Assembly (NCBI RefSeq): GCF_030408915.1
Contig: NZ_CP047654.1
Span: 496,001 to 560,000, forward strand
DNA from: Corynebacterium guangdongense
Lineage (GTDB): Bacteria; Actinomycetota; Actinomycetes; Mycobacteriales; Mycobacteriaceae
Length of the DNA stretch: 64,000 nt
Reading direction: 5' to 3'
The position numbers and the translations under genes were made by a program. Position 1 is the stretch's first letter; every line of letters starts with the position of its first letter. The notes under the pieces are model-generated. The model saw nothing but the letters and a program-made list of their open reading frames with translations, did not search any database and had not been told where the DNA came from. Of this stretch, positions 37,623-47,449 are shown in pieces.

Positions 37623-38070
37623 CCATGGGCCTTTCTGTCGTGTCGGGGGAATGGCGTACCGCCTGTCCAATTCCTTCCCTTCAGCGTAGTCCAGTGCACC
37701 GTGGGCGAACTGTGGCCTACCAGTCATAACCGTGCACGTGGGGGTGCTATTCCACCGGGGGAGCGGACCCGAACGTGGCGCCGGAGGGGATTTTGAATTA
37801 TAGGGCGAAGGCGGTAGTGTCGTCGGCTGGACTTTGATCCGTTCGAGGTCCACCCAAATTCATATCCCCAACTTTGTTGTAGGCCCCCCGCCAGGCGGTG
37901 TGCGAGCGCGCGTGACGCGCTCACACGCCAGACGGACCGGGTGTTGTCAGAGGCGGCGAGCGCGCCGGGTTATTACACCCGGCGAAAGCGTTGAGTAGCC
38001 CCGCGTCAGTCACCCGGAAAACGTCGAGGTGGGACGGGAACCGCAACGAGAAAGGCTACGGTCACTCACC
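37623..38070 (+). promoter_or_regulatory. rpsH leader region
   Basis: The 448-base gap shows no gene. A promoter candidate TTGAAT (37793-37798), 16-base spacer, TAGTGT (37815-37820) would start a leader of about 240 bases. The leader contains a GC-rich hairpin at 37898-37926. AGAAAGG precedes the rpsH ATG. Confidence 0.4.
37898..37926 (+). promoter_or_regulatory. Hairpin in the rpsH leader
   Basis: GTGTG-GAGCGCG pairs with CGCGCTC-CAC around CGTGA, with small bulges. Possible regulatory structure; no T-run follows. Confidence 0.35.
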
Positions 38071-38469
38071 ATGACCATGACTGATCCTATCGCCGACATG
38101 CTGTCGCGTATTCGCAATGCGAACCACGCGCACCACGATGTCGTGACGATGCCCTCCTCCAAGCTGAAGTCTCACATCGCTGAGATTCTCAAGCAGGAGG
38201 GCTACATCGCCAACTATTCCGTCGAGGATGCCCGCGTCGGCAAGACGCTCACCCTCGAGCTCAAGTACGGCCCGCAGCGTCAGACCTCGATCGCCGGTCT
38301 GAAGCGCATCTCCAAGCCGGGTCTGCGCGTCTACACCAAGTCCACCGAGCTCCCTGAGGTTCTCGGCGGTCTGGGTATCGCGATCATTTCCACGTCCCAG
38401 GGTCTCCTGACTGATCGTCAGGCCCGCGAGAAGGGTGTAGGCGGAGAAGTCCTCGCCTACGTCTGGTAA
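38071..38469 (+). CDS. rpsH: 30S ribosomal protein S8
   Basis: A 132-residue S8, a primary 16S binder and, in E. coli, the spc operon autoregulator. Contains [24 protein letters not shown] and the [20 protein letters not shown] end. ATG at 38071 or 38077 (MTMTDP); the first is used. It opens the second half of the split spc operon. Confidence 0.98.
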   Translation: MTMTDPIADMLSRIRNANHAHHDVVTMPSSKLKSHIAEILKQEGYIANYSVEDARVGKTLTLELKYGPQRQTSIAGLKRISKPGLRVYTKSTELPEVLGGLGIAIISTSQGLLTDRQAREKGVGGEVLAYVW

Positions 38470-38484
38470 AGGGGGAAGTGAACC

Positions 38485-39021
38485 ATGTCTCGTATTGGTA
38501 AGGAACCCATCGTCCTCCCGAAGGGCGTTGACGTCACCATCGACGGCCAGCACGTCTCCGTCAAGGGCCCGAAGGGCACCCTGACTCTCGACGTCCCGGC
38601 ACCGATCACCGTTGCCCAGGAAGACGACCAGATCGTCGTCTCCCGTCCGGATGACAACCGCGAGAACCGCGGTCTTCACGGTCTGTCCCGCTCGCTCATC
38701 AACAACCTGGTTGTCGGTGTCACCGAGGGGTACAAGATCAAGATGGAGATCTTCGGCGTCGGTTACCGTGTCCAGCAGAAGGGCAAGGACCTCGAGTTCT
38801 CGCTCGGCTACTCCCACCCGGTCCTGATCGAAGCTCCGGAGAACATCACCTTCGCGGTTGATGGCAACACCAAGCTCTCGATCGAGGGTATTGACAAGCA
38901 GCAGGTCGGGCAGATCGCCGCTAACATCCGTCGTCTGCGTAAGGATGACCCGTACAAGGGTAAGGGCATCCGCTACGAGGGTGAGCAGGTCCGCCGCAAG
39001 GTCGGAAAGACGGGTAAGTAA
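38485..39021 (+). CDS. rplF: 50S ribosomal protein L6
   Basis: A 178-residue L6 near the factor-binding site. Contains [17 protein letters not shown], the [11 protein letters not shown] loop and [13 protein letters not shown] at the end. Two bases separate it from rplR. Confidence 0.98.
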   Translation: MSRIGKEPIVLPKGVDVTIDGQHVSVKGPKGTLTLDVPAPITVAQEDDQIVVSRPDDNRENRGLHGLSRSLINNLVVGVTEGYKIKMEIFGVGYRVQQKGKDLEFSLGYSHPVLIEAPENITFAVDGNTKLSIEGIDKQQVGQIAANIRRLRKDDPYKGKGIRYEGEQVRRKVGKTGK

Positions 39022-39023
39022 GC

Positions 39024-39425
39024 ATGAGCAACACTGCAGAAAACAAGCGCAAGCCGATTGGCAAGGACATCGCGACTCGTCGTCGCGAGGCCCGTGCACG
39101 TCGCCAGTTCAGCATCCGCAAGAACCTGCGTGGCACCTCCGAGGTCCCGCGTCTGGTTGTCCACCGCTCTTCTCGTCACATGACCGCTCAGGTCATCGAC
39201 GATCTCGCGGGCCACACCCTGGCCTCCGCCTCCACCATGGAGGCAGACGTCCGTGGCTTCGAGGGCGACAAGAAGGCCAAGGGCGCGATGGTCGGCGAGC
39301 TGATCGCCGAGCGCGCCAAGGCTGCCGGCATCGAGAAGGTCGTCTTCGACCGCGCCGGTTACAAGTACCACGGTCGCGTCGCCGCTCTGGCTGACGCCGC
39401 CCGCGAAGGTGGACTGAAGTTCTAA
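39024..39425 (+). CDS. rplR: 50S ribosomal protein L18
   Basis: A 133-residue L18, a 5S rRNA binder. Contains [31 protein letters not shown] and [13 protein letters not shown]. Its stop codon overlaps the ATG of a 13-codon reading frame that leads to rpsE. Confidence 0.98.
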   Translation: MSNTAENKRKPIGKDIATRRREARARRQFSIRKNLRGTSEVPRLVVHRSSRHMTAQVIDDLAGHTLASASTMEADVRGFEGDKKAKGAMVGELIAERAKAAGIEKVVFDRAGYKYHGRVAALADAAREGGLKF

Positions 39426-39466
39426 TGACCACCATCACCATGAACATCAACGGAAGGAATGCGTAA
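39425..39466 (+). CDS. Thirteen-codon coupling ORF between rplR and rpsE
   Basis: ATG at 39425 overlaps the rplR stop (TAATG), reads [13 protein letters not shown], and its stop TAA at 39464-39466 overlaps the rpsE ATG (again TAATG). GGAAGG, the likely rpsE ribosome binding site, lies within it. The frame exactly bridges the gap between the two genes. It may pass ribosomes from rplR to rpsE, or be chance; no coding statistics are possible at this size. Confidence 0.35.
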   Translation: MTTITMNINGRNA

Positions 39467-40110
39467 TGCCGGGACGTGAACGGCGTGACGGCGGACGCTC
39501 CGCCGAAGACCAGAACAAGAACAACGAGCGCGGCCAGCGCAACGACCGTCGCGACAACCGTCGTGACAACCGTCGCAACGACCGTGACCAGGATCGCGAC
39601 AAGTACATCGAGAAGGTTGTCGCCATCAACCGTGTCGCCAAGACCGTCAAGGGCGGCCGCAACATGAGCTTCACCGCTCTGGTGGTCGTCGGTGACGGCG
39701 AGGGCATGGTCGGCATCGGCTACGGCAAGGCCCGCGAGGTCCCGGCCGCCATCCAGAAGGGCTCCGAAGAGGCTCGTAAGAACTTCTTCCGCGTTCCGAT
39801 GATCAACGGCACCATCCCGCACCCGGTCCAGGGTGAGGCGGCCGCAGGCGTCGTCCTGCTCAAGCCGGCAGCCCCGGGTACCGGCGTCATCGCCGGCGGC
39901 GCTGTCCGTCCGGTCCTGGAGTGCGCGGGCATCGAAGACATCCTTTCCAAGTCCCTCGGCTCGGCCAACCACATCAACGTCGTCCACGCAACCGTGGCCG
40001 GCCTGAAGCAGCTGGTTCGTCCTGAGGAGGTCGCTGCCCGTCGCGGTAAGACCGTCGAGGAGATCGCACCGGCTCGTCTGCTGCGCGCACGCGCAGGACA
40101 GGAGGCGTAG
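39466..40110 (+). CDS. rpsE: 30S ribosomal protein S5
   Basis: A 214-residue S5, located at the mRNA entry site and important for fidelity. The first ~45 residues are a charged, low-complexity extension (repeats of RRDNRR and NDR), as in other actinobacteria. The core starts at [19 protein letters not shown] and includes [13 protein letters not shown] and [11 protein letters not shown]. Confidence 0.97.
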   Translation: MPGRERRDGGRSAEDQNKNNERGQRNDRRDNRRDNRRNDRDQDRDKYIEKVVAINRVAKTVKGGRNMSFTALVVVGDGEGMVGIGYGKAREVPAAIQKGSEEARKNFFRVPMINGTIPHPVQGEAAAGVVLLKPAAPGTGVIAGGAVRPVLECAGIEDILSKSLGSANHINVVHATVAGLKQLVRPEEVAARRGKTVEEIAPARLLRARAGQEA

Positions 40111-40114
40111 ACCC

Positions 40115-40300
40115 ATGGCACTGAAGATCACACTCAAGCGTGGCTACATCGGTGAGAAGCCGAAGACCCGCGCAAACCTCAAGGCCCTGGGCCTGCGCAA
40201 GATCCACCAGACCGTCACCAAGCCGGACAACGACGCCGTTCGCGGCCAGATCCTCGTTGTTCGTCACCTGGTCGAGGTCGAAGAAGTGGCAGGGGAGTAA
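40115..40300 (+). CDS. rpmD: 50S ribosomal protein L30
   Basis: A 61-residue L30 with the short two-helix, three-strand family pattern ([33 protein letters not shown]). Located between rpsE and rplO with 4 and 5 base gaps. Confidence 0.96.
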   Translation: MALKITLKRGYIGEKPKTRANLKALGLRKIHQTVTKPDNDAVRGQILVVRHLVEVEEVAGE

Positions 40301-40305
40301 AAACA

Positions 40306-40755
40306 ATGAGCGAACCCATCAAGCTCCACGACCTGCGTCCCTCCAAGGGCGCGAACAAGCCGAAGCACCGTGTTGGTCGCGGTGAGGCAGGCAAGGGCGG
40401 CAAGACCGCCGGCCGCGGCACCAAGGGCACCAAGGCACGCAACAAGGTGCCTGCGTACTTCGAGGGTGGCCAGATGCCGCTCCAGATGCGTCTGCCGAAG
40501 CTCAAGGGCTTCAAGAACCCGAACAAGGTTGTCTTCCAGGTCGTCAACGTGGAAGACCTCCAGGAGTTCTTCCCGAACGGTGGCGACGTCACCGTGGCCG
40601 ACCTCGTCGGCAAGGGCCTGGTCCGCGCCAACGAGCCGGTCAAGGTTCTGGGCAACGGCGACATTGACGTCAAGGTCAACGTCACCGCAACCAAGTTCTC
40701 CAAGTCTGCCGTCGACAAGATCGAGGCAGCCGGAGGCTCCGTCACCGAGGCTTAA
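40306..40755 (+). CDS. rplO: 50S ribosomal protein L15
   Basis: A 149-residue L15, a late assembly protein. It has [21 protein letters not shown], the glycine/lysine-rich loop [17 protein letters not shown] and [18 protein letters not shown]. It ends this operon; a terminator separates it from secY. Confidence 0.98.
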   Translation: MSEPIKLHDLRPSKGANKPKHRVGRGEAGKGGKTAGRGTKGTKARNKVPAYFEGGQMPLQMRLPKLKGFKNPNKVVFQVVNVEDLQEFFPNGGDVTVADLVGKGLVRANEPVKVLGNGDIDVKVNVTATKFSKSAVDKIEAAGGSVTEA

Positions 40756-40777
40756 GCCTCTCCGGTGACATGCTGGA

Positions 40778-40820
40778 GGCCGTCCTCCCCGCACTGCGGG
40801 GAGGACGGCCTTCCGCTTTT
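40778..40820 (+). terminator. rplO terminator
   Basis: Arms GGCCGTCCTCCCCGC and GCGGGGAGGACGGCC around ACT, then TTCCGCTTTT, 23 bases behind rplO. The region up to secY (40821-40991) is GC-rich and holds only weak promoter-like TAGGGT/TAGGAA boxes near 40890. Confidence 0.8.
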
Positions 40821-40991
40821 CCCGCCCGGGGGCCGGATCGGGCGCCGGATTAGGCCGGGGTCTTTGGCGAGCGCCGCCGGATTGGGCTGGTAGGGTAGGA
40901 ACGTCAATCGTGTCCACAGCCCCCGCCACGGGGGCAGGAAACTTCAGGAAGCTTTCGGACGGCTTGTTCGCCCGTGAGCCAGGAGGCTTGT

Positions 40992-42311
40992 GTGTCCGCC
41001 ATTTTTCAGGCATTCAGGGACGCTGATCTGCGAAAGAAGATTCTGATCACCATCGCGTTGATCATCCTCTATCGTGTCGGCGCCCAGATTCCTTCGCCGG
41101 GCGTCGATTACGCCGCAATCAACAGTCGACTGCAGAGTCTCGACCAGGAGGGCGGCGGTGTCTTCACCGTCATCAACCTCTTCTCCGGCGGTGCGCTGCT
41201 GCAGCTGTCGATCTTCGCCATCGGCATCATGCCGTACATCACGGCGTCGATCATCGTGCAGCTGCTGACCGTCGTCATCCCCAAGTTCGAGGAGCTGAAG
41301 AAGGAGGGGCAGTCCGGCCAGTCCAAGATGACCCAGTACACCAGGTACCTGACCCTGGCTCTGGCGCTGCTGCAGTCCGCGGGCATCGTCGCCCTGGCGG
41401 ACCGGGAGCAGCTGCTGGGGCAGGGGGTGCCGGTGCTCGTCGAGGACCGCAACCTCTTCGACCTCATCATGATCGTCCTGGTGATGACCTCGGGCGCGCT
41501 TCTGGTGATGTGGCTCGGTGAGATCATCACCGAGAAGGGCGTCGGCAACGGCATGTCCCTCCTCATCTTCGCCGGTATCGCCACGCGCATCCCGACCGAC
41601 GGGGCGACGATTCTCCAGTCCTCCGGCGGCGTCGTCTTCGCGGTCGTCCTCACCGCCGTCATCCTCCTGGTCATCGGCGTGGTCTTCATTGAGCAGGGCC
41701 AGCGCCGGATCCCGGTGCAGTACGCCAAGCGCAAGGTGGGCCGGCGCCAGTACGGCGGCTCCTCCACCTACCTGCCGCTGAAGGTCAACCAGGCCGGCGT
41801 CATTCCGGTCATCTTCGCCTCCTCCCTGATGTACGTGCCGGTCCTGATCACCCAGATCGTGTACTCCAACCAGCTCACGCCGCCGGACAACTGGTGGCAG
41901 CGCACCGTCATGGCCTGGCTGCAGGACCCCTCCTCGTGGCAGTACATCCTGGCCTACTTCATCCTGATCATCTTCTTCAGCTACTTCTATGTATCGGTCC
42001 AGTACGACCCGTACGACCAGGCTGAGAACATGAAGAAGTACGGTGGATTCATCCCGGGCATCCGGCCGGGACGTCCGACCGCGCAGTACCTCGGTTACGT
42101 CATGAACCGTCTTCTGGCGGTGGGCGCGCTGTACCTCGGTCTGATTGCGGTGCTGCCGAACCTGGCGGTTGATCTCGGCGTCGGCTCCCAGACGGCGATG
42201 TCGTCGTTCGGTGGCACGGCCATCCTGATTATGGTTTCGGTAGCCTTGACCACCATCAAGCAGATTGAATCCCAACTTCTGCAAAGCAACTACGAAGGAC
42301 TCCTGAAGTAA
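40992..42311 (+). CDS. secY: Protein translocase subunit SecY
   Basis: A 439-residue channel subunit of the Sec translocon with ten membrane helices. Contains [21 protein letters not shown] at the start, the plug-region [22 protein letters not shown], and the cytoplasmic loop [21 protein letters not shown] that contacts SecA or the ribosome. GTG at 40992 is taken because AGGAGG lies three bases upstream and the length then matches corynebacterial SecY. The stop overlaps the adk ATG (TAATG). Confidence 0.97.
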   Translation: MSAIFQAFRDADLRKKILITIALIILYRVGAQIPSPGVDYAAINSRLQSLDQEGGGVFTVINLFSGGALLQLSIFAIGIMPYITASIIVQLLTVVIPKFEELKKEGQSGQSKMTQYTRYLTLALALLQSAGIVALADREQLLGQGVPVLVEDRNLFDLIMIVLVMTSGALLVMWLGEIITEKGVGNGMSLLIFAGIATRIPTDGATILQSSGGVVFAVVLTAVILLVIGVVFIEQGQRRIPVQYAKRKVGRRQYGGSSTYLPLKVNQAGVIPVIFASSLMYVPVLITQIVYSNQLTPPDNWWQRTVMAWLQDPSSWQYILAYFILIIFFSYFYVSVQYDPYDQAENMKKYGGFIPGIRPGRPTAQYLGYVMNRLLAVGALYLGLIAVLPNLAVDLGVGSQTAMSSFGGTAILIMVSVALTTIKQIESQLLQSNYEGLLK

Positions 42312-42859
42312 TGAAGAAGCGACTCGTTCTCCTCGGCCCTCCGGGCGCCGGCAAGGGCACCCAGGCAGAGCTCCTCGCGGAGAAGCTCGGCGTCCCGCAC
42401 ATCTCCACCGGTGACCTGTTCCGCGCGAACATCGGTCAGGGCACCCCGCTGGGCGTCGAGGCCAAGGGCTACATCGACGCCGGCAACCTGGTCCCGACCG
42501 ACGTGACCGCCCGCATGGTCAAGTCCCGTCTGGCTGAGGCGGACGCGGCCGAGGGTTTCCTGCTCGACGGGTTCCCGCGCACCACCGAGCAGGCCGAGCT
42601 GCTGCAGGAGATGCTGGATGAGGCAGGCGTCGCCCTCGACGGCGTCCTGAACTTCGTCATCGACGAGGACATCGTCGTTGAGCGCATGCTGGCCCGCGGC
42701 CGCGAGGACGACAAGGAAGACGTCATCCGCAACCGCCTGGCCGTCTACCACTCGGAGACCAAGCCGCTGATCGACCACTACGGCGCCGAGATCATCAACG
42801 TCGACGCCGAGGGCGAGGTCGAGGAGATCAGCCAGCGCGTCCTGGACGCCATCAAGTAG
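42311..42859 (+). CDS. adk: Adenylate kinase
   Basis: A 182-residue short-LID adenylate kinase (ATP + AMP to 2 ADP). P-loop [17 protein letters not shown]-binding HISTGDLFR and [13 protein letters not shown], and the short LID around [15 protein letters not shown] without the zinc-binding cysteines. Translationally coupled to secY. Confidence 0.98.
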   Translation: MKKRLVLLGPPGAGKGTQAELLAEKLGVPHISTGDLFRANIGQGTPLGVEAKGYIDAGNLVPTDVTARMVKSRLAEADAAEGFLLDGFPRTTEQAELLQEMLDEAGVALDGVLNFVIDEDIVVERMLARGREDDKEDVIRNRLAVYHSETKPLIDHYGAEIINVDAEGEVEEISQRVLDAIK

Positions 42860-42881
42860 ACGCACACGCGCTTGACCCCTG

Positions 42882-42918
42882 CGGGCCGTCCCTTCCGAAT
42901 GCCGGAAGGGGCGGCCCG
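42882..42918 (+). terminator. Hairpin between adk and map
   Basis: CGGGCCGTCCCTTCC pairs with GGAAGGGGCGGCCCG around GAATGC, 22 bases behind adk. No T-run; partial read-through to map is possible. Confidence 0.55.
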
Positions 42919-42937
42919 TCGGCGTAGCATGGCCGGC

Positions 42938-43735
42938 ATGGCATTCCGTAAGAAGACGAAAAAAATTCACGCGAAGACCCCGGGTGAACTCGACGCGATG
43001 GAGGCGTCCGGCCGCATCGTCGCCCGCGCCCTCCAGACCGTCCGCGCCGAGGCGAAGGAGGGGATGACCACCCTCGACCTGGACAAGATCGCGGAGGAGG
43101 TCATCCGCGATGCCGGCGCGATCCCCAGCTTCCTCGGTTACGGGGGATTCCCGGGCTCCATCTGCGCCTCGGTCAACGAGGTCGTCGTCCACGGCATCCC
43201 GAGCGAGGATGTCGTACTCCGGCCGGGCGACCTGGTCTCCATCGACTGCGGCGCCACCCTCGACGGCTGGGTCGGCGACTCCGCCTGGTCCTTCGGCATC
43301 GGGGAGCTCTCCGAGGACGCCGATAAGCTCAACCGGGCCACCGAGTGGGTGCTCCTGGAGGGCCTCAAGGCCATGGTCCCGGGCAACCGGCTCACCGACG
43401 TCTCCCACGCGCTAGAGGTGGCCACCAACGAGGCCGAGCTGAAGTTCGACGTCGACCTGCACATCATCGACGGCTACGGCGGGCACGGCATCGGCCGCGA
43501 GATGCACGAGCCGCCCTACCTGGCCAACGAGGGACGTGGCGGGCGCGGCCCGGAGATCCAGGAGGGCTCCGTCCTGGCGATCGAGCCGATGCTGGCGCTG
43601 GGGACCGAGGACACCGTCGTCCTCGAGGACGAGTGGACAGTGCTGACCGTGGACGGCTCCTGGGCCGCCCACTGGGAGCACACCGTGGCCGCCACCGCCG
43701 CCGGTCCGCGCATCCTCACCCCCAGAACCGCATGA
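42938..43735 (+). CDS. map: Methionine aminopeptidase, type I
   Basis: A 265-residue MetAP, which removes the starter methionine from new proteins. The metal ligands are visible in order: D in [12 protein letters not shown] in VGDSAWSF, H in [14 protein letters not shown], and E in [10 protein letters not shown] and [10 protein letters not shown]. The start was set at 42938 (MAFRKKTKK), with an alternative ATG at 42929; a TAGCAT box just before suggests a leaderless mRNA. Confidence 0.96.
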   Translation: MAFRKKTKKIHAKTPGELDAMEASGRIVARALQTVRAEAKEGMTTLDLDKIAEEVIRDAGAIPSFLGYGGFPGSICASVNEVVVHGIPSEDVVLRPGDLVSIDCGATLDGWVGDSAWSFGIGELSEDADKLNRATEWVLLEGLKAMVPGNRLTDVSHALEVATNEAELKFDVDLHIIDGYGGHGIGREMHEPPYLANEGRGGRGPEIQEGSVLAIEPMLALGTEDTVVLEDEWTVLTVDGSWAAHWEHTVAATAAGPRILTPRTA

Positions 43736-43784
43736 AAATTGCCGTAAAATCAGCTTTTCGGCAGGAAACGCTTATACTTCCAGT

Positions 43785-44567
43785 ATGACTACGTTCCGCC
43801 GCCGTGTCGTTGCCGTCCTGACCTCCGCCGCCGTCGTTCTGGGTGTCGCCGTGCCAGCCGGCGCCCAGGAAGTGGGTTCCTCCGCCAATTCCCTGGGAAG
43901 CAGCGTCGACGCCGCAGTCGGCGACCTCAACTCCCAGTTCTCCGACCTGAGTTCGCAGATCCAGTCCGACGCCCTCAACTCCCGTGGGCAGGTCGCCGAA
44001 ACCGTCGAGAACAGCTTCGACGCGGCCGTCGCCGCGCAGATGATCACCGCCTACGACCAGGTCTTCGACCTGGTCTTCCCGGGCCTCATCGCCCGTGACG
44101 CCGCCGAAGCCACCCGCGTGGCGCAGCAGCGCGCGGCCGAGGAACGCGCCGCCCGCGAGGCCGTGGCCGCCGCGGAACGTCAGCGCCAGGCCGAGGCCGA
44201 CCGCCGCAACCCGGCGAACAGCCCGTGCCCGCCGCAGGCCGCCGCCTGCGTCGACGTCGACGGTCGTCGTTCCTGGCTGCAGGACAACGGCCAGGTCACC
44301 TACGGGCCGGTGCAGGTCGGTCCGGGCATGCCGGGCTACGACACCCCGCGCGGCACCTTCTACGTCAACCGCAAGGTCAAGGACGAGATCTCCTGGGAGT
44401 TCAACAACGCTCCCATGCCCTACGCGACCTACTTCACCTACAACGGCATCGCCTTCCACCAGGGCGACCCGAACATCCTGTCCCACGGCTGCGTCCGCAT
44501 GTGGCGCGCCGACGCCCAGAAGTACTTCGCTGAACTGCAGATCGGCGACATGGTCTACGTCTACTAG
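43785..44567 (+). CDS. Secreted L,D-transpeptidase (YkuD domain)
   Basis: A 260-residue exported protein. Residues 1-28 form a signal peptide ending at AGAQ. A helical, Ala/Glu/Arg-rich coiled-coil-like region spans about 95-140. The C-terminal YkuD domain (150-260) has the catalytic motif SHGCVRMW, with C236 and H234, preceded by GIAFHQG. It would make 3-3 cross-links in peptidoglycan or attach proteins to it. Single gene with its own terminator. Confidence 0.9.
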   Translation: MTTFRRRVVAVLTSAAVVLGVAVPAGAQEVGSSANSLGSSVDAAVGDLNSQFSDLSSQIQSDALNSRGQVAETVENSFDAAVAAQMITAYDQVFDLVFPGLIARDAAEATRVAQQRAAEERAAREAVAAAERQRQAEADRRNPANSPCPPQAAACVDVDGRRSWLQDNGQVTYGPVQVGPGMPGYDTPRGTFYVNRKVKDEISWEFNNAPMPYATYFTYNGIAFHQGDPNILSHGCVRMWRADAQKYFAELQIGDMVYVY

Positions 44568-44580
44568 GCCCCGCTGATCC

Positions 44581-44616
44581 GAACCGCCGACCACGAGTCG
44601 GCGGTTCCCGTCTTTT
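44581..44616 (+). terminator. L,D-transpeptidase gene terminator
   Basis: Perfect arms GAACCGCCGAC and GTCGGCGGTTC around CACGA, followed by CCGTCTTTT. Confidence 0.85.
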
Positions 44617-44699
44617 CCCGGCAATTGCCACGAGACTGTCAGACTCCGGGCCTACGGTGGAGGCCACCACACCCCGCCGACGTTCAAGGAAGTGACCCC

Positions 44700-46463
44700 A
44701 TGGCCCGCACCTTTGCCCAGCAGCTCGTCCAGTACCTCGAAGATCAGGGTGTCCAGCGCATCTACGGGCTGGTCGGAGACAGCCTCAACCCCATCTCGGA
44801 CGCCGTCAGCGAGTCCCGCATTGAGTGGGTCCACGTCCGCAACGAGGAGGCCGCCGCCTTCGCCGCCGGGGCGGAGTCGCTGGTCACCGGGGAACTCGCC
44901 GTGTGCGCGGGCTCTTGCGGCCCCGGTAACACCCACTTCGTGCAGGGCCTTTTCGACGCCCACCGCAACGGCGCCCGCGTCCTCGCCCTCGCCTCGCACA
45001 TCCCCTCGCTCCAGATCGGCTCGAGCTTCTTCCAGGAGACGCATCCCGAACTGCTCTTCCGGGAGTGTTCGGGATACCTGGAGATGGTCAATTCCCCGGA
45101 GCAGGGCGCCCGCATCCTGCACAATGCGGTGCAGTCCACCATGGCGGGCAAGGGGGTCTCCGTGCTGGTTCTGCCCGGCGACATCTCCGGGAGGGAGGCG
45201 GGGGAGGACCGCTTCCTCAACTCCACCATCGCGCGCGGGCGCCCCGTCGCGTACCCGGACGCCCGGGAGGCCGCCGCCCTCGTCGACGCCGTCAACAAGG
45301 CCGAGAAGGTGACGCTCTTCTGCGGTGCGGGCGTGAAGGACTCCCGGGAGCAGGTGCTCGCGCTGGCGGAGAAGATCAAAGCCCCGATCGGCCACGCCTT
45401 CGGCGGCAAGATGCACATCCAGTACGACAATCCCTTCGACGTCGGCATGTCGGGGCTGCTCGGCTACGGAGCCGCCACCCGGGCGATGGAGGAGGCGGAC
45501 CTGCTCATCCTCCTGGGCACGGACTTCCCCTACCAGGACTGGCTGCCCAGCGAGAACGTGGCGCAGGTCGACCTCGACGCCTCCCACATCGGGCGACGCA
45601 CGACGGTGAAGTACCCCGTGGTCGGGGACGTCGGAGCCACCCTCGACAACGTGCTCCCGCACATCGAGGAGAAGAGCGACCGCTCCTTCCTCGATCAGAT
45701 GCTCACCGAGCACGCCCGACTGCTGGACGGGGTGGTGGGCAGCTACTCCGGCACGGCCGGCAAGCGCACACCCATCCACCCCGAGTACGTCGCCGCGCTC
45801 ATCGACGAGCTCGCCGACGACGACGCCCTGTTCACCATCGACACCGGCATGTGCAATGTGTGGGCCGCCCGCTACCTCACCCCGAACGGCGCGCGCGGGG
45901 ACATCGGCTCCTACAAGCACGGAACCATGGCCAACGCGATTCCCCAGGCCATCGGCGCCCAGTTCGCCGACCGCGGGCGTCAGGTGGTCACCTTCTCCGG
46001 CGACGGCGGCACCGCCATGCTGCTCTCCGAGCTGCTGACCGTGAAGCTGCACCGGCTGCCGATCAAGATGGTCGTCTTCAACAACTCATCGCTGGGCATG
46101 GTGAAGCTGGAGATGATGGTGGCCGGCATGCAGGAGTTCGGGACCGACCACGAGCGGGTCAACTACGCCGACATCGCCGCCGCCATCGGCATCCGCTCCA
46201 TCCGGGTCGAGGAGCCGAAGAAGCTGGAGAAGGCGCTCGCCGAGGCCTTCGCCCACGACGGGCCCGTGCTCGTCGACGTCGTCACCGATCCGGACGCGCT
46301 GTCCATTCCGCCGAACGTCACCTGGGACATGATGATGGGCTTCTCCAAGACCGCCGCCAAGACCGTGCTGGACGGGGGAGTGGGGCGCATGGTCGACCTG
46401 GCCCGCAGCAACCTGCGCAACATCGGCGCCGCCGCGTCGGTGAAGAAGGGCCGTCGCACCTAA
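44700..46463 (+). CDS. poxB: Pyruvate:quinone oxidoreductase (pyruvate oxidase)
   Basis: A 587-residue thiamine diphosphate and FAD enzyme that turns pyruvate into acetate and CO2, passing electrons to menaquinone. The TPP site is split as usual: the catalytic glutamate in HVRNEEAAAFAAGAES and the GDGGTAMLL ... VVFNN motif near residue 440-465. The C-terminal tail (residues about 555-587, GGVGRMVDLARSNLRN) probably forms the amphipathic membrane-binding helix. The ATG at 44700 gives MARTFAQQLVQYL; a longer frame from 44625 is unlikely. In C. glutamicum this enzyme is called Pqo. Confidence 0.93.
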   Translation: MARTFAQQLVQYLEDQGVQRIYGLVGDSLNPISDAVSESRIEWVHVRNEEAAAFAAGAESLVTGELAVCAGSCGPGNTHFVQGLFDAHRNGARVLALASHIPSLQIGSSFFQETHPELLFRECSGYLEMVNSPEQGARILHNAVQSTMAGKGVSVLVLPGDISGREAGEDRFLNSTIARGRPVAYPDAREAAALVDAVNKAEKVTLFCGAGVKDSREQVLALAEKIKAPIGHAFGGKMHIQYDNPFDVGMSGLLGYGAATRAMEEADLLILLGTDFPYQDWLPSENVAQVDLDASHIGRRTTVKYPVVGDVGATLDNVLPHIEEKSDRSFLDQMLTEHARLLDGVVGSYSGTAGKRTPIHPEYVAALIDELADDDALFTIDTGMCNVWAARYLTPNGARGDIGSYKHGTMANAIPQAIGAQFADRGRQVVTFSGDGGTAMLLSELLTVKLHRLPIKMVVFNNSSLGMVKLEMMVAGMQEFGTDHERVNYADIAAAIGIRSIRVEEPKKLEKALAEAFAHDGPVLVDVVTDPDALSIPPNVTWDMMMGFSKTAAKTVLDGGVGRMVDLARSNLRNIGAAASVKKGRRT

Positions 46464-46652
46464 AAGGGGTGGGTCGTGTTGGACGTCGGAAAGTGTGCGT
46501 AGTATACACGGCGTTTTGTTTTGCGCTGGTCAGGGTGTAAAGTGCGTGATTGGTGTGTGTGCCCGATGCATGCATGCTGTTTGACGTAGTGATACTGACA
46601 ACGAGGGTGTTCAACACTGCCCGTCTGGGCAGCACCAGGAATGTAAAGGGAT
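46464..46652 (+). promoter_or_regulatory. infA upstream region
   Basis: AT-richer than its surroundings. Two promoter-like pairs are seen: TTGGAC (46480-46485) with TAGTAT about 15-16 bases later, and TTGTTT with TAAAGT 16 bases later (about 46517-46544). No gene. AAAGGG precedes the infA ATG. Confidence 0.4.
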
Positions 46653-46871
46653 ATGGCTAAAGAAGGCGCAATCGAAGTTGAGGGCAAGGTCATCGAGCCC
46701 CTGCCGAACGCATATTTCCGTGTCGAGCTCGACAACGGTCACAAGGTTCTGGCCCACATCAGTGGCAAGATGCGTCAGCACTACATCCGTATCCTGCCCG
46801 AGGACCGCGTCGTCGTGGAGCTTTCTCCGTACGACCTGACGCGCGGCCGCATCGTCTACCGCTACAAGTAA
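46653..46871 (+). CDS. infA: Translation initiation factor IF-1
   Basis: A 72-residue OB-fold IF-1 ([49 protein letters not shown]). Normal length. The usual next gene rpmJ is absent; 206 bases of non-coding sequence lead to rpsM, including a weak CTGACA/TACAGT promoter-like pair near 46937-46960. Confidence 0.98.
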   Translation: MAKEGAIEVEGKVIEPLPNAYFRVELDNGHKVLAHISGKMRQHYIRILPEDRVVVELSPYDLTRGRIVYRYK

Positions 46872-47077
46872 ATACGGTAAGCCTCCCCTCCTAGGGTGAA
46901 CCCGCGGGCTCGTTCACGATGAACGGGCTTCGCGCTGACACTATCTGCCTCCGGCTACAGTGGCTGGAGCCCTGTGTAACCACGGCCCATCGTCCGGTCT
47001 TCGGCCCGGGCAAAGCGTCGTCTGGCAGGGACGGGTTGGGAGAAAACCACTGCAACAACCCGAAAGGTACCTGCCTT

Positions 47078-47446
47078 ATGGCACGTCTAGCAGGTGTCGA
47101 TCTGCCGCGTAACAAGCGCATGGAGATCGCACTCACGTACATCTACGGCATCGGTCCGGCCCGCGCAGCTGAGCTGCTCGAGCGCACCGAAATCTCTCCT
47201 GACCTTCGCACCGACGACCTGTCTGACGACCAGGTCGCAGCGCTGCGTGACGTTATCGAAGCCACCTGGAAGGTTGAGGGCGACCTCCGCCGCGAGGTCG
47301 CCGCCGACATCCGCCGCAAGATCGAGATCGGCTCCTACCAGGGCCTCCGCCACCGTCGCGGTCTCCCGGTCCACGGCCAGCGCACCAAGACCAACGCTCG
47401 TACGCGTAAGGGTCCGAAGAAGACGATCGCAGGAAAGAAGAAGTAA
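47078..47446 (+). CDS. rpsM: 30S ribosomal protein S13
   Basis: A 122-residue S13 at the head-tRNA contact. Starts [21 protein letters not shown] and ends with the [14 protein letters not shown] tail that touches the P-site. The ATG at 47078 was chosen; upstream residues in the same frame do not match the family. First gene of the alpha operon. Confidence 0.98.
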   Translation: MARLAGVDLPRNKRMEIALTYIYGIGPARAAELLERTEISPDLRTDDLSDDQVAALRDVIEATWKVEGDLRREVAADIRRKIEIGSYQGLRHRRGLPVHGQRTKTNARTRKGPKKTIAGKKK

Positions 47447-47449
47447 GCA

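Noticed and set aside
46890-46935. A hairpin between infA and rpsM as a terminator
   Set aside because: CGTTC/GAACG pair around ACGAT, but the outer stem has several mismatches and no T-run.
46872-47077. rpmJ (L36) in its usual place
   Set aside because: No frame with the L36 pattern (CxxC, ICxNPRHKQRQG type) is present on either strand.
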